In this document: positions 9,762 to 17,840 of the stretch, in pieces
How the letters are laid out: every line of letters starts with the position of its first letter
Position numbering within the stretch: position 1 is the stretch's first letter
NCBI RefSeq assembly: GCF_037482405.1
Contig: NZ_JBBHZZ010000007.1
Coordinates: 117,012 to 181,011, forward strand
DNA: 64,000 nt
Reading direction: 5' to 3'
Source: Pseudokineococcus marinus
GTDB taxonomy: Bacteria > Actinomycetota > Actinomycetes > Actinomycetales > Quadrisphaeraceae
The notes under the pieces: generated by a model
Databases searched by the model: none
Told to the model about the DNA's origin: nothing
What the model saw: the letters and a program-made list of their open reading frames with translations, nothing else
Translations under genes and position numbers: made by a program

Positions 9762-10252
9762 CGGACTCGTCCGGCGTGGCGGCCACCCCGCTGCTCGTCG
9801 ACATCGACGGCCTGCAGCAGCGCATCGACCTGCCGACGACGAGAGGGCAGCGGATCGCCTCGTGGGTCAACGTGGGCCTCGGGGCGGGCTACGTGCTCAT
9901 GGCGCTCGTCCTCGACGGGCCCCGGGCCGTCTGGCTGGGCTTCGCGTGCGGGTACCTCGTCTTCGGGATCCTCGGGCTCGTTCTCGTGCCCCGCGCCCAT
10001 CTCCTCCTGACGCCGGCGGGGGTGCGCCATGTCGGTGCCCTCGGCCGCGGGCGTCTCACGCCGTGGTCGGCCGTGGCGGAGGTACGACCGCCGGACACCT
10101 TCCACCCGTCCTCCCACCTCCGGGGCCCCGGCGGCCGCTTCGCGGAGACGACGGACCTGCCGGGGCTCGCGGCGGACGACGCCCGCGAGCTGCAGCGCCG
10201 CCTCGAGGCGGCGCGGACGGCCGCCGCGGAGGCGGAGCGACCGCAGGCGTGA
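9758..10252 (+). CDS. Membrane protein with bacterial PH-like domain (second of a tandem pair)
   Basis: The 164-residue protein has the same plan as its upstream neighbour: N-terminal VDIDGLQQRIDLP, two transmembrane segments (about residues 35-52 and 56-75), then a PH-like part (AHLLLTPAGVRHVGALGRGR, PWSAVAEVRPPD) and an amphipathic C-terminal helix. Its GTG start overlaps the upstream TGA (GTGA), indicating translational coupling and probably a stable heteromeric pair. The pair arose by tandem duplication. Function unknown. It ends 45 bp from the convergent peptidase gene. Confidence 0.75.
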   Translation: MTDSSGVAATPLLVDIDGLQQRIDLPTTRGQRIASWVNVGLGAGYVLMALVLDGPRAVWLGFACGYLVFGILGLVLVPRAHLLLTPAGVRHVGALGRGRLTPWSAVAEVRPPDTFHPSSHLRGPGGRFAETTDLPGLAADDARELQRRLEAARTAAAEAERPQA

Positions 10253-10297
10253 GGCGCCCGCGTCCCCGGTCGACGCCGGCGAGCTCTCATCGCGGCC

Positions 10298-12511
10298 TCA
10301 CGGCACCCGCGCGACGTCCAGCCCGAGGTGGTGGCCCAGGAAGGCGAGCACGTCGGCGGTGAGCCCCGTCGAGCGGCTCAGCGACCGGGCGCCGTGGCCG
10401 ACGTCGGCCTCGCGGCGCAGGAGGACGGGCGCCTCGTCGACCGGGCGCGACGTCGCCGCCTGCAGCGCGGCGCACGTCTTGCGGGCGTGCAGCGGGTCGA
10501 CGCGGGAGTCGCCGTCGAAGACGGTGAAGAGGGTCGCCGGGTACGGCTGGTCGGCGCGCACGTGGTGGTACGGGGAGTGCGCCAGCAGCCAGCCCAGCTG
10601 CTCGGGGTCCTCGGCGTCGCCGTACTCGCCGGCCCACGTCCGGCCGAGGCCGTGGAGCTGGTAGCGGACCATGTCGAGCAGCGGCGCGGAGCACACGACG
10701 GCCGCGTACGACGCGGGGCGCCGGGTCAGGGCCGCCCCGACGAGAAGGCCGCCGTTCGAGCCGCCGTAGATCCCCAGGCGCTCGCGCGTCGTCCACCCGC
10801 GGTCGACGAGGGCGTCGGCGGCCGCCTCGAGGTCCTCGTAGACGCGCGGCTTCTCAGGGCCCATGCCGGCGCGGTGCCACTCCTCGCCCTCCTCGCCGCC
10901 GCCGCGCAGGCCCGCCTCGGCCCAGACGCCGCCCGAGCGGACCCAGGCGAGCGTCGTCGCGGACCACGTCGGGCGCAGCGAGACGCCGAAGCCGCCGTAG
11001 CCGTAGAGGACGAGCGGGGCGGTCGCCAGGGGAGCGCCGGCGTCGTCCAGCGCGTCCGCGCGGGCAGTGACGAGGACCCGCACCGTGGTGCCGTCCGCGC
11101 TCGTGACCTCGAGCTGCTGCGTCGTCGTCGGCACGTCGGGCTCGGCGGCGCCGAGCGCCCCGGGTGGGCCCTCGACGACCTCGACCTCGCCCGTGCGCGC
11201 GTCGAAGCGGTGCACGTGCGGCAGCGTCGTCGGGTCGGTGAAGGTGAACCACGCCTCGTGACCGCCCTCCGGGCGCGAGACGAGCCCGCTGACGCTGCCC
11301 GTGCCGGGCAGGACCACCTCCGCGCGCAGGGCGCCGTCGGCCAGGTCGTGGACGGTCACGCGGCTGACGGCGTGCGTCGTCCACGCCGCCAGCAGCACGG
11401 GCGCCTCGCCGAGCTCCGGGCCGTCGAGCACCGTCCAGCCCTCGAGGACGGCGTCGTCGCGCTCGGCGAGCAGGTCCCGCCACCCGTCCGGGCCGGGCTC
11501 GTGCGGGTCGGCGACGGCGAGGCGGCCGCGCGGCGCGCCCAGGTCGGTGCCCACGTACAGGCGCCCGTCGCGGCCGACCCGCGCCGAGGTGCTCGCGTCC
11601 TCGCCCACGACCACCTCGCGCAGCGGGGGAGCGGCCGCGGCGGCGGAGCCCTCGCCGAGGTCGGCGAGCCAGACGTCGCTGCGCGGGTCCGTGCCGATCG
11701 CCGCGGTGACCGACAGCCACCGCCCGTCGCGGGAGACGGAGGCGCCGTAGTAGGTGCGCAGGTCACGCCCCGCGCCGAAGACCTCGACCTCCTCGGACTC
11801 CGGGGCGCCGACGGTGTGGAGGACGACGCGCCGGTGGAACTGCTCCTCGCCGTCCGGCACGAGCTCGGGCGCGAGCCGCCGCACGCAGTAGAAGGCGCCC
11901 CCGCCGGGGAGCCAGGCCACGGGCGAGTACCGGGCGCGGTCGACCGGCCCGTCGACGACCTCACCGGTCGTCACGTCGAGCACGCGCAGGACGCTCTCCT
12001 CCGAGCCGCCCTCGGAGAGCTGGTAGGCCAGGAGTTCCCCCTCGAGGCTCGGCTGCCAGGCGTCGAGCGTCGTCAGCCCGCTCGGGTCGAGGGCGGCCGG
12101 GTCGAGCAGGACGCGCTCGACCTCCGCGCCCTCGGCGCCGGGCTCGCGCACGAGCAGGACGGCGTGCTCCCCGCCGGGCTCGCGGCGGGTGGAGAAGCGG
12201 CGCTCGCCGCGCCACACCGGGACACCGACGGAGCCCGCCCCGAGCAGCCCGCGCAGCCGCTCCTCGGCCTCGTCGCGGCCGGCCCAGCGGGCACGGTGCT
12301 CGGCGAGGAGGGCCTCCTGCGCCGCGGACCAGGCCCGGGCGTCCTCGCCCTCGGCGTCCTCGAGCCAGCGGTAGGGGTCCGCCACCCTCGCGACCGGGTC
12401 CGCCGCCGGCAGCGCCTCGACGACGTCGTCGCGCCGGGCCGGCGGGTAGGTCCGGGGGGAGGCCGAGGCCTCGGGGCCGCGCAGGGGCAGGTCGGCGCCG
12501 GGAGAGGTCAC
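10298..12511 (-). CDS. Prolyl oligopeptidase family serine peptidase (S9A)
   Basis: The 737-residue protein has the S9A layout. An N-terminal segment (DPYRWLEDAEGEDARAW) begins the fold, a seven-bladed propeller follows, and a C-terminal alpha/beta hydrolase domain carries YGGSNGGLL (nucleophile Ser), DSRVDPLHARK (Asp) and DVGHGA (His). Such enzymes cleave short peptides after proline in the cytoplasm; no signal peptide is seen. The start at 12511 (VTSPGADLP) is chosen because TACGGT at 12519-12524 ends exactly 7 nt upstream. The upstream GTG at 12520 would overlap that hexamer. It is monocistronic and convergent with the PH-like pair. Confidence 0.92.
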   Translation of the reverse strand: MTSPGADLPLRGPEASASPRTYPPARRDDVVEALPAADPVARVADPYRWLEDAEGEDARAWSAAQEALLAEHRARWAGRDEAEERLRGLLGAGSVGVPVWRGERRFSTRREPGGEHAVLLVREPGAEGAEVERVLLDPAALDPSGLTTLDAWQPSLEGELLAYQLSEGGSEESVLRVLDVTTGEVVDGPVDRARYSPVAWLPGGGAFYCVRRLAPELVPDGEEQFHRRVVLHTVGAPESEEVEVFGAGRDLRTYYGASVSRDGRWLSVTAAIGTDPRSDVWLADLGEGSAAAAAPPLREVVVGEDASTSARVGRDGRLYVGTDLGAPRGRLAVADPHEPGPDGWRDLLAERDDAVLEGWTVLDGPELGEAPVLLAAWTTHAVSRVTVHDLADGALRAEVVLPGTGSVSGLVSRPEGGHEAWFTFTDPTTLPHVHRFDARTGEVEVVEGPPGALGAAEPDVPTTTQQLEVTSADGTTVRVLVTARADALDDAGAPLATAPLVLYGYGGFGVSLRPTWSATTLAWVRSGGVWAEAGLRGGGEEGEEWHRAGMGPEKPRVYEDLEAAADALVDRGWTTRERLGIYGGSNGGLLVGAALTRRPASYAAVVCSAPLLDMVRYQLHGLGRTWAGEYGDAEDPEQLGWLLAHSPYHHVRADQPYPATLFTVFDGDSRVDPLHARKTCAALQAATSRPVDEAPVLLRREADVGHGARSLSRSTGLTADVLAFLGHHLGLDVARVP

Positions 12512-12518
12512 GAGCGGC

Positions 12519-12524
12519 ACCGTA
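12519..12524 (-). promoter_or_regulatory. -10 element TACGGT deciding the prolyl oligopeptidase start
   Basis: TACGGT on the minus strand ends 7 nt before the GTG at 12511 and overlaps the alternative GTG at 12520, favouring the shorter protein and a leaderless mRNA. Confidence 0.5.
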
Positions 12525-12676
12525 CGGGCGTCCGACGAGCCGTCGCCGCCGGCGTCGTCCGCACAGCGACCTGCACACGGGCCGGTCGCGCAGCGTCACC
12601 GCAGGTCAGGCGGGTGCGGTGCACGCCCGTGGTCCGTCGTGCAGGTCGCCGTGCGGGAGTCGCCGCCCTGCGGGGG

Positions 12677-13333
12677 TCAGGAGCGGTACAGGCCCTGGGC
12701 GTAGGAGGGCCCGTAGTAGCGCTCGAGCTCCTCGAGCGAGGCCTCGGGGCGCTCCAGGGCGCGGGCGATGCGGGGGCGGGCGGGGACGGCGTCCGGGTCC
12801 CAGGTCTCCGGCTCCCACAGGTGCGAGCGCAGGAAGGCCTTCGAGCAGTGGTGGAAGACCTGCTCCACCTCGACGAGCAGCGCGAGCACGGGCCGGTGGC
12901 CCTCGACGACGAGGTCGTCGAACCAGGGGGCGTCGCGCACGAGCCGGGCGCGCCCGTTGACCCGCAGGGTGTCGCCGCGGCCCGGCACGAGGAAGAGGAG
13001 GCCGACGTGCGGGTTGGCCAGGACGTTGCGGAAGCCGTCCACCCGCCGGTTGCCCGGGCGCTCGGCCAGGGCGACCGTCCGGTCGTCGAGGACGAGGACG
13101 GAGCCCGCCGGGTCGCCCTTCGGGGAGACGTCGCACGTGCCGTCGGCACCGGCGGTCGCGAGCAGCCAGAACGGCGACGCCGCGAGCCAGGCCCGGTCGA
13201 GGTCGTGCAGGCGGTCCCGCTCCTTGCGGACGGCGCCCGCTGAGGGCTCACCGACGAGCGCCCTCAGCTCGGCCTCGTCGGCCACGTCGACGACACCTCG
13301 CTGGTGCCCCCGCCGGTCCTGCTGCGCGTCCAC
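12677..13333 (-). CDS. FMN-dependent PPOX-type flavoprotein (MSMEG_1061-like)
   Basis: The 218-residue protein belongs to the pyridoxamine 5'-phosphate oxidase-like split-barrel family. SPFWLLATAGADGTCDVSPKGD and the later DGFRNVLANPHVGLLFLVPG followed by TLRVNGRA are typical FMN/F420-binding PPOX segments, and EQVFHHCSKAFLRS near residue 165 matches the MSMEG_1061-type subgroup as I recall it. The probable role is flavin-dependent redox of an unknown small molecule. The start GTG at 13333 has GAGGAT ending 7 nt upstream, and the same interval can form a GGAGG/CCTCC hairpin. It lies between two minus-strand genes with separate promoters. Confidence 0.82.
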   Translation of the reverse strand: MDAQQDRRGHQRGVVDVADEAELRALVGEPSAGAVRKERDRLHDLDRAWLAASPFWLLATAGADGTCDVSPKGDPAGSVLVLDDRTVALAERPGNRRVDGFRNVLANPHVGLLFLVPGRGDTLRVNGRARLVRDAPWFDDLVVEGHRPVLALLVEVEQVFHHCSKAFLRSHLWEPETWDPDAVPARPRIARALERPEASLEELERYYGPSYAQGLYRS

Positions 13334-13438
13334 GGAGGTGATCCTCCACCCGTGACGAGCCGACGGGGCGGTGGTGCGGCCCCCTGCGCCGCACCACCGC
13401 CCCGCCGCCCCCGGAGCCCCACCCCGAGGGGTGCGGCC

Positions 13439-16006
13439 TCAGCCGGCCATGGCCGCCACGGGCGGCACGGCGGCGGCCCGTCGGGCCGGCAGCAGCGAGG
13501 CGACCATCCCGGCGAGCGTGGCGACGGCGACGACCGCGGCGACCTGCAGCCACGGGACGTCGAGGACGACCGGCGCGGCGGAGGCGAGGGCGGCCGACGT
13601 GCCGGCCAGCCCGAAGGCGACGCCGAGCCCGACGCCGAGCACGGAGGCGACCCCGGCGACGAGGCCGGCCTCCCACAGCAGGGTCCGGCGGACGTCGCGG
13701 GCCGGCTGCCCGAGCGCGCGCAGGAGGCCGAGCTCCTGGCGCCGCTCGACGACGGACAGCGCGAGCGTGTTGCCCACGCCGACGAGCGCGATGACGACGG
13801 CGACGCCGAGCAGCGCGGTGACGACGAGGAGCAGGACGTCGAGCACCTGGTCGAGGCCCTGCCGCACGAGCACGGCCCCGGCGACGTAGGAGTCCGGCGC
13901 GGCGGCCGACACGGTCGTGGTCAGGGCGTCGACCGTCTCGCCGGCGCCGCGACCCTCGGGGTCCGCGACGGCGGCCCAGACCTCCGCCACGGGCGCCGCG
14001 GCGGCGAGCCGCTCCAGCTCCGCCTCCGCGACCACCGGGAGGTCGTTGCGGCCGCCGACGCGGACGACGAGGTCGGCCGTCCCCGTCGGGCCCGTGGCGG
14101 TGAGGACGTCGCCGTCCGCGAGGCCGTTGACCTCGGCGTAGCCGGGCCCCACGCGCACCTCTCCCGCCGCCGGGGCGCCGGCCGTCGACGAGCGCACCAC
14201 GCCGTCGACGTCCGCGGGCAGGCCGAGCAGGGGCTGCTCCGTCACGTCGCCCAGGTCGACGAGCGCGCCGCGCACCGCGGCCGCCCCGGTGACCCCGGGC
14301 GTCCCCGCCACCGCGGGCAGCAGGTCCTCCGGCAGGCCCGGCCCGTCGAAGTACCCCGCGTCGACCACCTGGACGTCCGCCGGGTACTGCGCCTCCAGCT
14401 CCGTCGTCGTCGTCGCCCGCACCGAGGCGGCGCCGACGACGAAGGTGCTCACGAGGGTGACGCCCACGAGCAGGGCCGTGGCGGTGGCCGCCGTGCGCCG
14501 CGGCACGCGGACGGAGTTACGGGCGGCCAGCCGGCCGGGCACACCGCCGACGCGGGCCAGGAGCCGCCCGACGAGGCCGACGGCGGCGGGCACGCCGCGC
14601 TGGCACAGGAGGACGACGCCGAGGAAGGTCGGGACGCCGGCCGCCAGGCCCAGCAGCAGCTCGCCGCGCAGCGAGGCCCAGGTCAGCGCGGCGGCCCCCG
14701 GCACGGCGAGGAGGAGGCCGGCGACGAGCCGCACCACCCCGCCGCGCGAGCGCAGCGGCACCGCGTCCAGCGGGCGCAGGGCCGCCAGGGGCGCGACGCG
14801 CGTCGCGGCGCGCGCCGGGCTCGTCGCGGCGACGACGGTGACGAGGGTGCCGAGCACGAGCCCGACGACCACGGCCCACCACGGCACCGACAGCCCCTGC
14901 AGGGGGATCGGCGCGTCGGTGCGGGCGACCACCGCGGAGCCCGCCGCCGTGATCGCGACGCCCAGCGCCGTCCCGAGCGCCGAGGCGGCGAGCCCCGTGG
15001 CCAGGGCCTCGAGGAGGACGCCCCGGCGCAGCTGGGCGCGCGAGGCGCCGACGCAGCGCAGGAGCGCGAGCTCGCGGGTCCGCTGGGCGAGGAGCACGGC
15101 GAAGGTGTTGGCGATCACCAGGCCCGCGACGAGGACGGAGACGACGGCGAAGGCGAGGAGCACCGAGACCAGCTGCAGGGCACCGCCGGTCGTGGCGGAG
15201 ACGACCGCGTCGGTGGCGTCGTCCGCCGTCTGCGCGGCCACGGGGACCCCGAGGGCGTCGGTGGCCGCGTCCCCGACGGCGGTCGCCAGCGTCTGGGCGT
15301 CGGTGCCCGGCGCGGCCGCCACCCGCAGCTCCTCGGACGAGGTGGACGAGCCCCAGGCCGCCACCTGGTCGGCCGTCACGGCGAGCCGCGGGGTGACGGA
15401 GGCCGTGGGGTCACCCTCGGTGTCGAGGACGCCGACGACCTCCAGCCGCTGCGGCGCCGGCGCAGCCGGCTCCTCGTCCTCGGCCGTCGGGCGGGGCGGC
15501 TCGGGCTGGACGGTGACGACGTCGCCCGGGGCGGCGCCCACCCGCTCGGTGACCGCGACCTCGCCGGCCCGCTCGGGGAGGCGGCCGTCGCCCACCTGCT
15601 GCCAGCGCAGGGGCGAGCCGACGGGCTGGACGGGCACGACCTGCGCGGTCGTGGCGGCGCCGTCCGCGCCCTCGGAGCCGCCGGTCGACACGGACGCGTA
15701 GGTGGTGGTGTCGAGGGCGACGTCCGTGACACCGTCGACGGCGCGCACGGCGTCCACGGCCCCCGCCAGGGACGGCGGGACGGCGAAGGGGTCGTCGACG
15801 TCGGCGGGCGGCACGTCGGTCGGGGCCTCGACGACGGCCGCCGCGGGCAGGTACGGCGCCGCGAGCGCGGCGCGCACGGTGGCGGCGGCGGTCGAGCCGC
15901 CGACGAGGGTGACGACGACGAAGGCGACCGCGATGACGACGGCGGTGGCGCTCGCGAGCAGACGGCCCGCGTGGTGGCGAACCTGGGCGAGGGTGAGGCG
16001 CAGCAC
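13439..16006 (-). CDS. ABC transporter permease, FtsX/MacB-like
   Basis: The 855-residue permease has two FtsX repeats. An N-terminal transmembrane helix (VVIAVAFVVVTLVGGS) is followed by a long extracytoplasmic domain, a block of three helices around residues 270-400 (first FtsX domain), a linker with further helices, a second extracytoplasmic domain, and a C-terminal FtsX block with NTLALSVVERRQELGLLRALG, a family hallmark. It would work with the ATPase 3 bp upstream in lipoprotein or peptide extrusion, or mechanotransmission of the MacB type. Start GTG at 16006. Located directly after a two-component system on the same strand, a layout typical of antimicrobial-peptide or cell-envelope stress modules. 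Confidence 0.9.
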   Translation of the reverse strand: MLRLTLAQVRHHAGRLLASATAVVIAVAFVVVTLVGGSTAAATVRAALAAPYLPAAAVVEAPTDVPPADVDDPFAVPPSLAGAVDAVRAVDGVTDVALDTTTYASVSTGGSEGADGAATTAQVVPVQPVGSPLRWQQVGDGRLPERAGEVAVTERVGAAPGDVVTVQPEPPRPTAEDEEPAAPAPQRLEVVGVLDTEGDPTASVTPRLAVTADQVAAWGSSTSSEELRVAAAPGTDAQTLATAVGDAATDALGVPVAAQTADDATDAVVSATTGGALQLVSVLLAFAVVSVLVAGLVIANTFAVLLAQRTRELALLRCVGASRAQLRRGVLLEALATGLAASALGTALGVAITAAGSAVVARTDAPIPLQGLSVPWWAVVVGLVLGTLVTVVAATSPARAATRVAPLAALRPLDAVPLRSRGGVVRLVAGLLLAVPGAAALTWASLRGELLLGLAAGVPTFLGVVLLCQRGVPAAVGLVGRLLARVGGVPGRLAARNSVRVPRRTAATATALLVGVTLVSTFVVGAASVRATTTTELEAQYPADVQVVDAGYFDGPGLPEDLLPAVAGTPGVTGAAAVRGALVDLGDVTEQPLLGLPADVDGVVRSSTAGAPAAGEVRVGPGYAEVNGLADGDVLTATGPTGTADLVVRVGGRNDLPVVAEAELERLAAAAPVAEVWAAVADPEGRGAGETVDALTTTVSAAAPDSYVAGAVLVRQGLDQVLDVLLLVVTALLGVAVVIALVGVGNTLALSVVERRQELGLLRALGQPARDVRRTLLWEAGLVAGVASVLGVGLGVAFGLAGTSAALASAAPVVLDVPWLQVAAVVAVATLAGMVASLLPARRAAAVPPVAAMAG

Positions 16007-16009
16007 GGC

Positions 16010-16807
16010 TCAGCCCCCGAGCGCCGCGAGGGCGGAGAGGACGGACTCGGCCGTGGGGGCGTGCACCTCGCCCGCGAGGCGGCCGTCGGCGAGGAGCACG
16101 ACGCGCTCGGCGTAGGACGCGGCGACCGGGTCGTGGGTGACCATGACGACGGTCTGGCCCGTCTCGCGGACGGCGCTGCGGAGCAGCGAGAGCACCTCGG
16201 CGCCCGCGCGGGAGTCGAGGTTGCCGGTCGGCTCGTCGGCGAAGACGACGTCGGGGCGCGGCAGGAGGGCGCGGGCGACGGCGACGCGCTGCTGCTGCCC
16301 GCCGGACATCTCGGACGGCCGGTGGTGCAGGCGCTGCCCCAGCCCGAGGCGGCCGACCACCTCGTCGAACCAGGCCGGGTCCGGCTGCCGGCCGGCGAGG
16401 GCCAGGGGGAGCACGGCGTTCTCCTGCGCCGTCAGCACCGGCACGAGGTTGAAGGACTGGAAGACGAAGCCGATGCGGTCGCGCCGCAGGCGGGTGAGCT
16501 GCTTCTCCCGCAGGCCGGTGATCTCGGTCGAGCCCACCCACGCGCGGCCGCTCGTCGCCGTGTCGAGGCCGGCGAGGCAGTGCAGCAGCGTGGACTTGCC
16601 CGAGCCGGAGGGCCCCATGACGGCGGTGAAGGTGCCGCGGCCCACGCAGACGTCGACGCCGTCGAGCGCGGTGACGGCCGCGTCGCCGCGGCCGTGGACC
16701 TTGGTCAGACCCTCGGCCCGCACGGCGGCGGTCGTGGCGTCGGGCCGCGAGCCCGCGGGGCGCGCGGCGGTCGGTCCGGTCATCGGGGCGGACGGGGCGG
16801 GGTGCAC
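16010..16807 (-). CDS. ABC transporter ATP-binding protein (MacB/LolD-like)
   Basis: The 265-residue ATPase has Walker A GPSGSGKST, a Q-loop (FVFQSFNLVPVLT, typical of the LolD/MacB branch), signature MSGGQQQRVAVARAL, Walker B VVFADEPTGNLDS and H-loop VMVTHD. It powers the FtsX-type permease encoded 3 bp downstream. The start GTG at 16807 is supported by a perfect AGGAGGT Shine-Dalgarno sequence 3-4 nt upstream (16811-16817). Longer frames upstream are low-complexity. TAGCGT at 16867-16872 (minus strand) is the likely -10, giving a leader of about 50 nt. Confidence 0.93.
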   Translation of the reverse strand: MHPAPSAPMTGPTAARPAGSRPDATTAAVRAEGLTKVHGRGDAAVTALDGVDVCVGRGTFTAVMGPSGSGKSTLLHCLAGLDTATSGRAWVGSTEITGLREKQLTRLRRDRIGFVFQSFNLVPVLTAQENAVLPLALAGRQPDPAWFDEVVGRLGLGQRLHHRPSEMSGGQQQRVAVARALLPRPDVVFADEPTGNLDSRAGAEVLSLLRSAVRETGQTVVMVTHDPVAASYAERVVLLADGRLAGEVHAPTAESVLSALAALGG

Positions 16808-16866
16808 GGGACCTCCTGGCGAGGAGCGGGCGGCGGCCGGGAACGGCTGCCGCAGCGGACGTCCCG

Positions 16867-16872
16867 ACGCTA
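16867..16872 (-). promoter_or_regulatory. -10 element TAGCGT for the ABC ATPase-permease operon
   Basis: TAGCGT on the minus strand lies about 60 bp upstream of the ATPase start, inside the 253-bp gap after the response regulator gene. The ABC operon may therefore have its own promoter, a natural target of that regulator. Confidence 0.4.
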
Positions 16873-17060
16873 GGGAGGCGGCCGTGCGCCCCGCGTCGGC
16901 CGCAGGTCTGCTCATCTCGGCGCCGGCGTCGGCCCCAGAGGGGACCTCCTGGGCCGGTGGGACGGCGCCCGGGGCCCCGGGTCAGACCCTGGTCGGACGC
17001 CGCCCGGCGGTGCGCCCGGTGGGTGGTGGGTCCGGTGGGGAGTCGATCCGGGCCGGCGGC

Positions 17061-17840
17061 TCAGCCCTCGGCGTCGCGCAGGAGGTCCTCGGGCCGCACG
17101 AGCCCGCAGCGGTAGGCCAGGACGACCGCCTGCACGCGGTCGCGCGAGCCCGTCTTGGCCAGCACCCGGCCGACGTGGGTCTTCACCGTGGCCTCGGAGA
17201 CGAAGAGGCGCGCCATGAGGTCGGTGTTGCTGGCGCCGCGCGCCATGAGCTCGAGCACCTCGCGCTCGCGGGGCGTCAGCGCCTCGAGCGCGGCTGCGTC
17301 GGCGGCCCGGGCGGGGGCCGGTGCCCCCGCGGGGTCGGCGCCCGCCGCACCGCCTGCGCCTCCCGGGGCGGCCGGCGCGGCGGCGCCGTCGTGCTCGTCG
17401 GCGAGCAGCGGCCCGACGTGCTGCAGCAGGGCCCGGGTGGCGCGCGCGGCGATGACGGCGTCGCCGGCGTGCACCGTGCGGACGGCGGCCAGGAGCTCCT
17501 CCGGCTCGGCGTCCTTGAGGAGGAAGCCGCTGGCGCCGGCGCCGATGGCGCTGACGACGTACTCGTCGAGGTCGAAGGTCGTCAGGACGACGACCCGCGG
17601 GGCGCCGTCACCGGCGGTGAGCCGGCGCGTGGCCTCGATGCCGTCCATGCGCGGCATCCGGACGTCCATGAGGACGACGTCGGCCTCGACCTCCGCCAGA
17701 AGGGCGAGCGCGGCGGCGCCGTCACCGGCCTGGCCGACGACCGCGAGGTCGGGCTGGCTGTCGATGACCATGGCGAAGCCCGTGCGCACGAGCGGCTGGT
17801 CGTCGACGAGGACGACGCGGACGGCGTCGGCCGCGCTCAC
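17061..17840 (-). CDS. Response regulator, NarL/LuxR family
   Basis: The 259-residue protein has a receiver domain (VVLVDDQPLVRTGF; phospho-acceptor Asp59 in LMDVRMPRMDG; TTFDLDEYV; Lys in GFLLKDA) and a C-terminal LuxR helix-turn-helix (LTPREREVLELMARGASNTD, then SEATVKTHVGRVLAKTGSRDR). A long Ala/Gly/Pro-rich linker (about residues 135-180) separates them and is unusually extended for the family. It overlaps the kinase gene by 4 bp (GTGA), so the two are translationally coupled. The probable target is the ABC operon 253 bp downstream. Confidence 0.93.
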   Translation of the reverse strand: MSAADAVRVVLVDDQPLVRTGFAMVIDSQPDLAVVGQAGDGAAALALLAEVEADVVLMDVRMPRMDGIEATRRLTAGDGAPRVVVLTTFDLDEYVVSAIGAGASGFLLKDAEPEELLAAVRTVHAGDAVIAARATRALLQHVGPLLADEHDGAAAPAAPGGAGGAAGADPAGAPAPARAADAAALEALTPREREVLELMARGASNTDLMARLFVSEATVKTHVGRVLAKTGSRDRVQAVVLAYRCGLVRPEDLLRDAEG

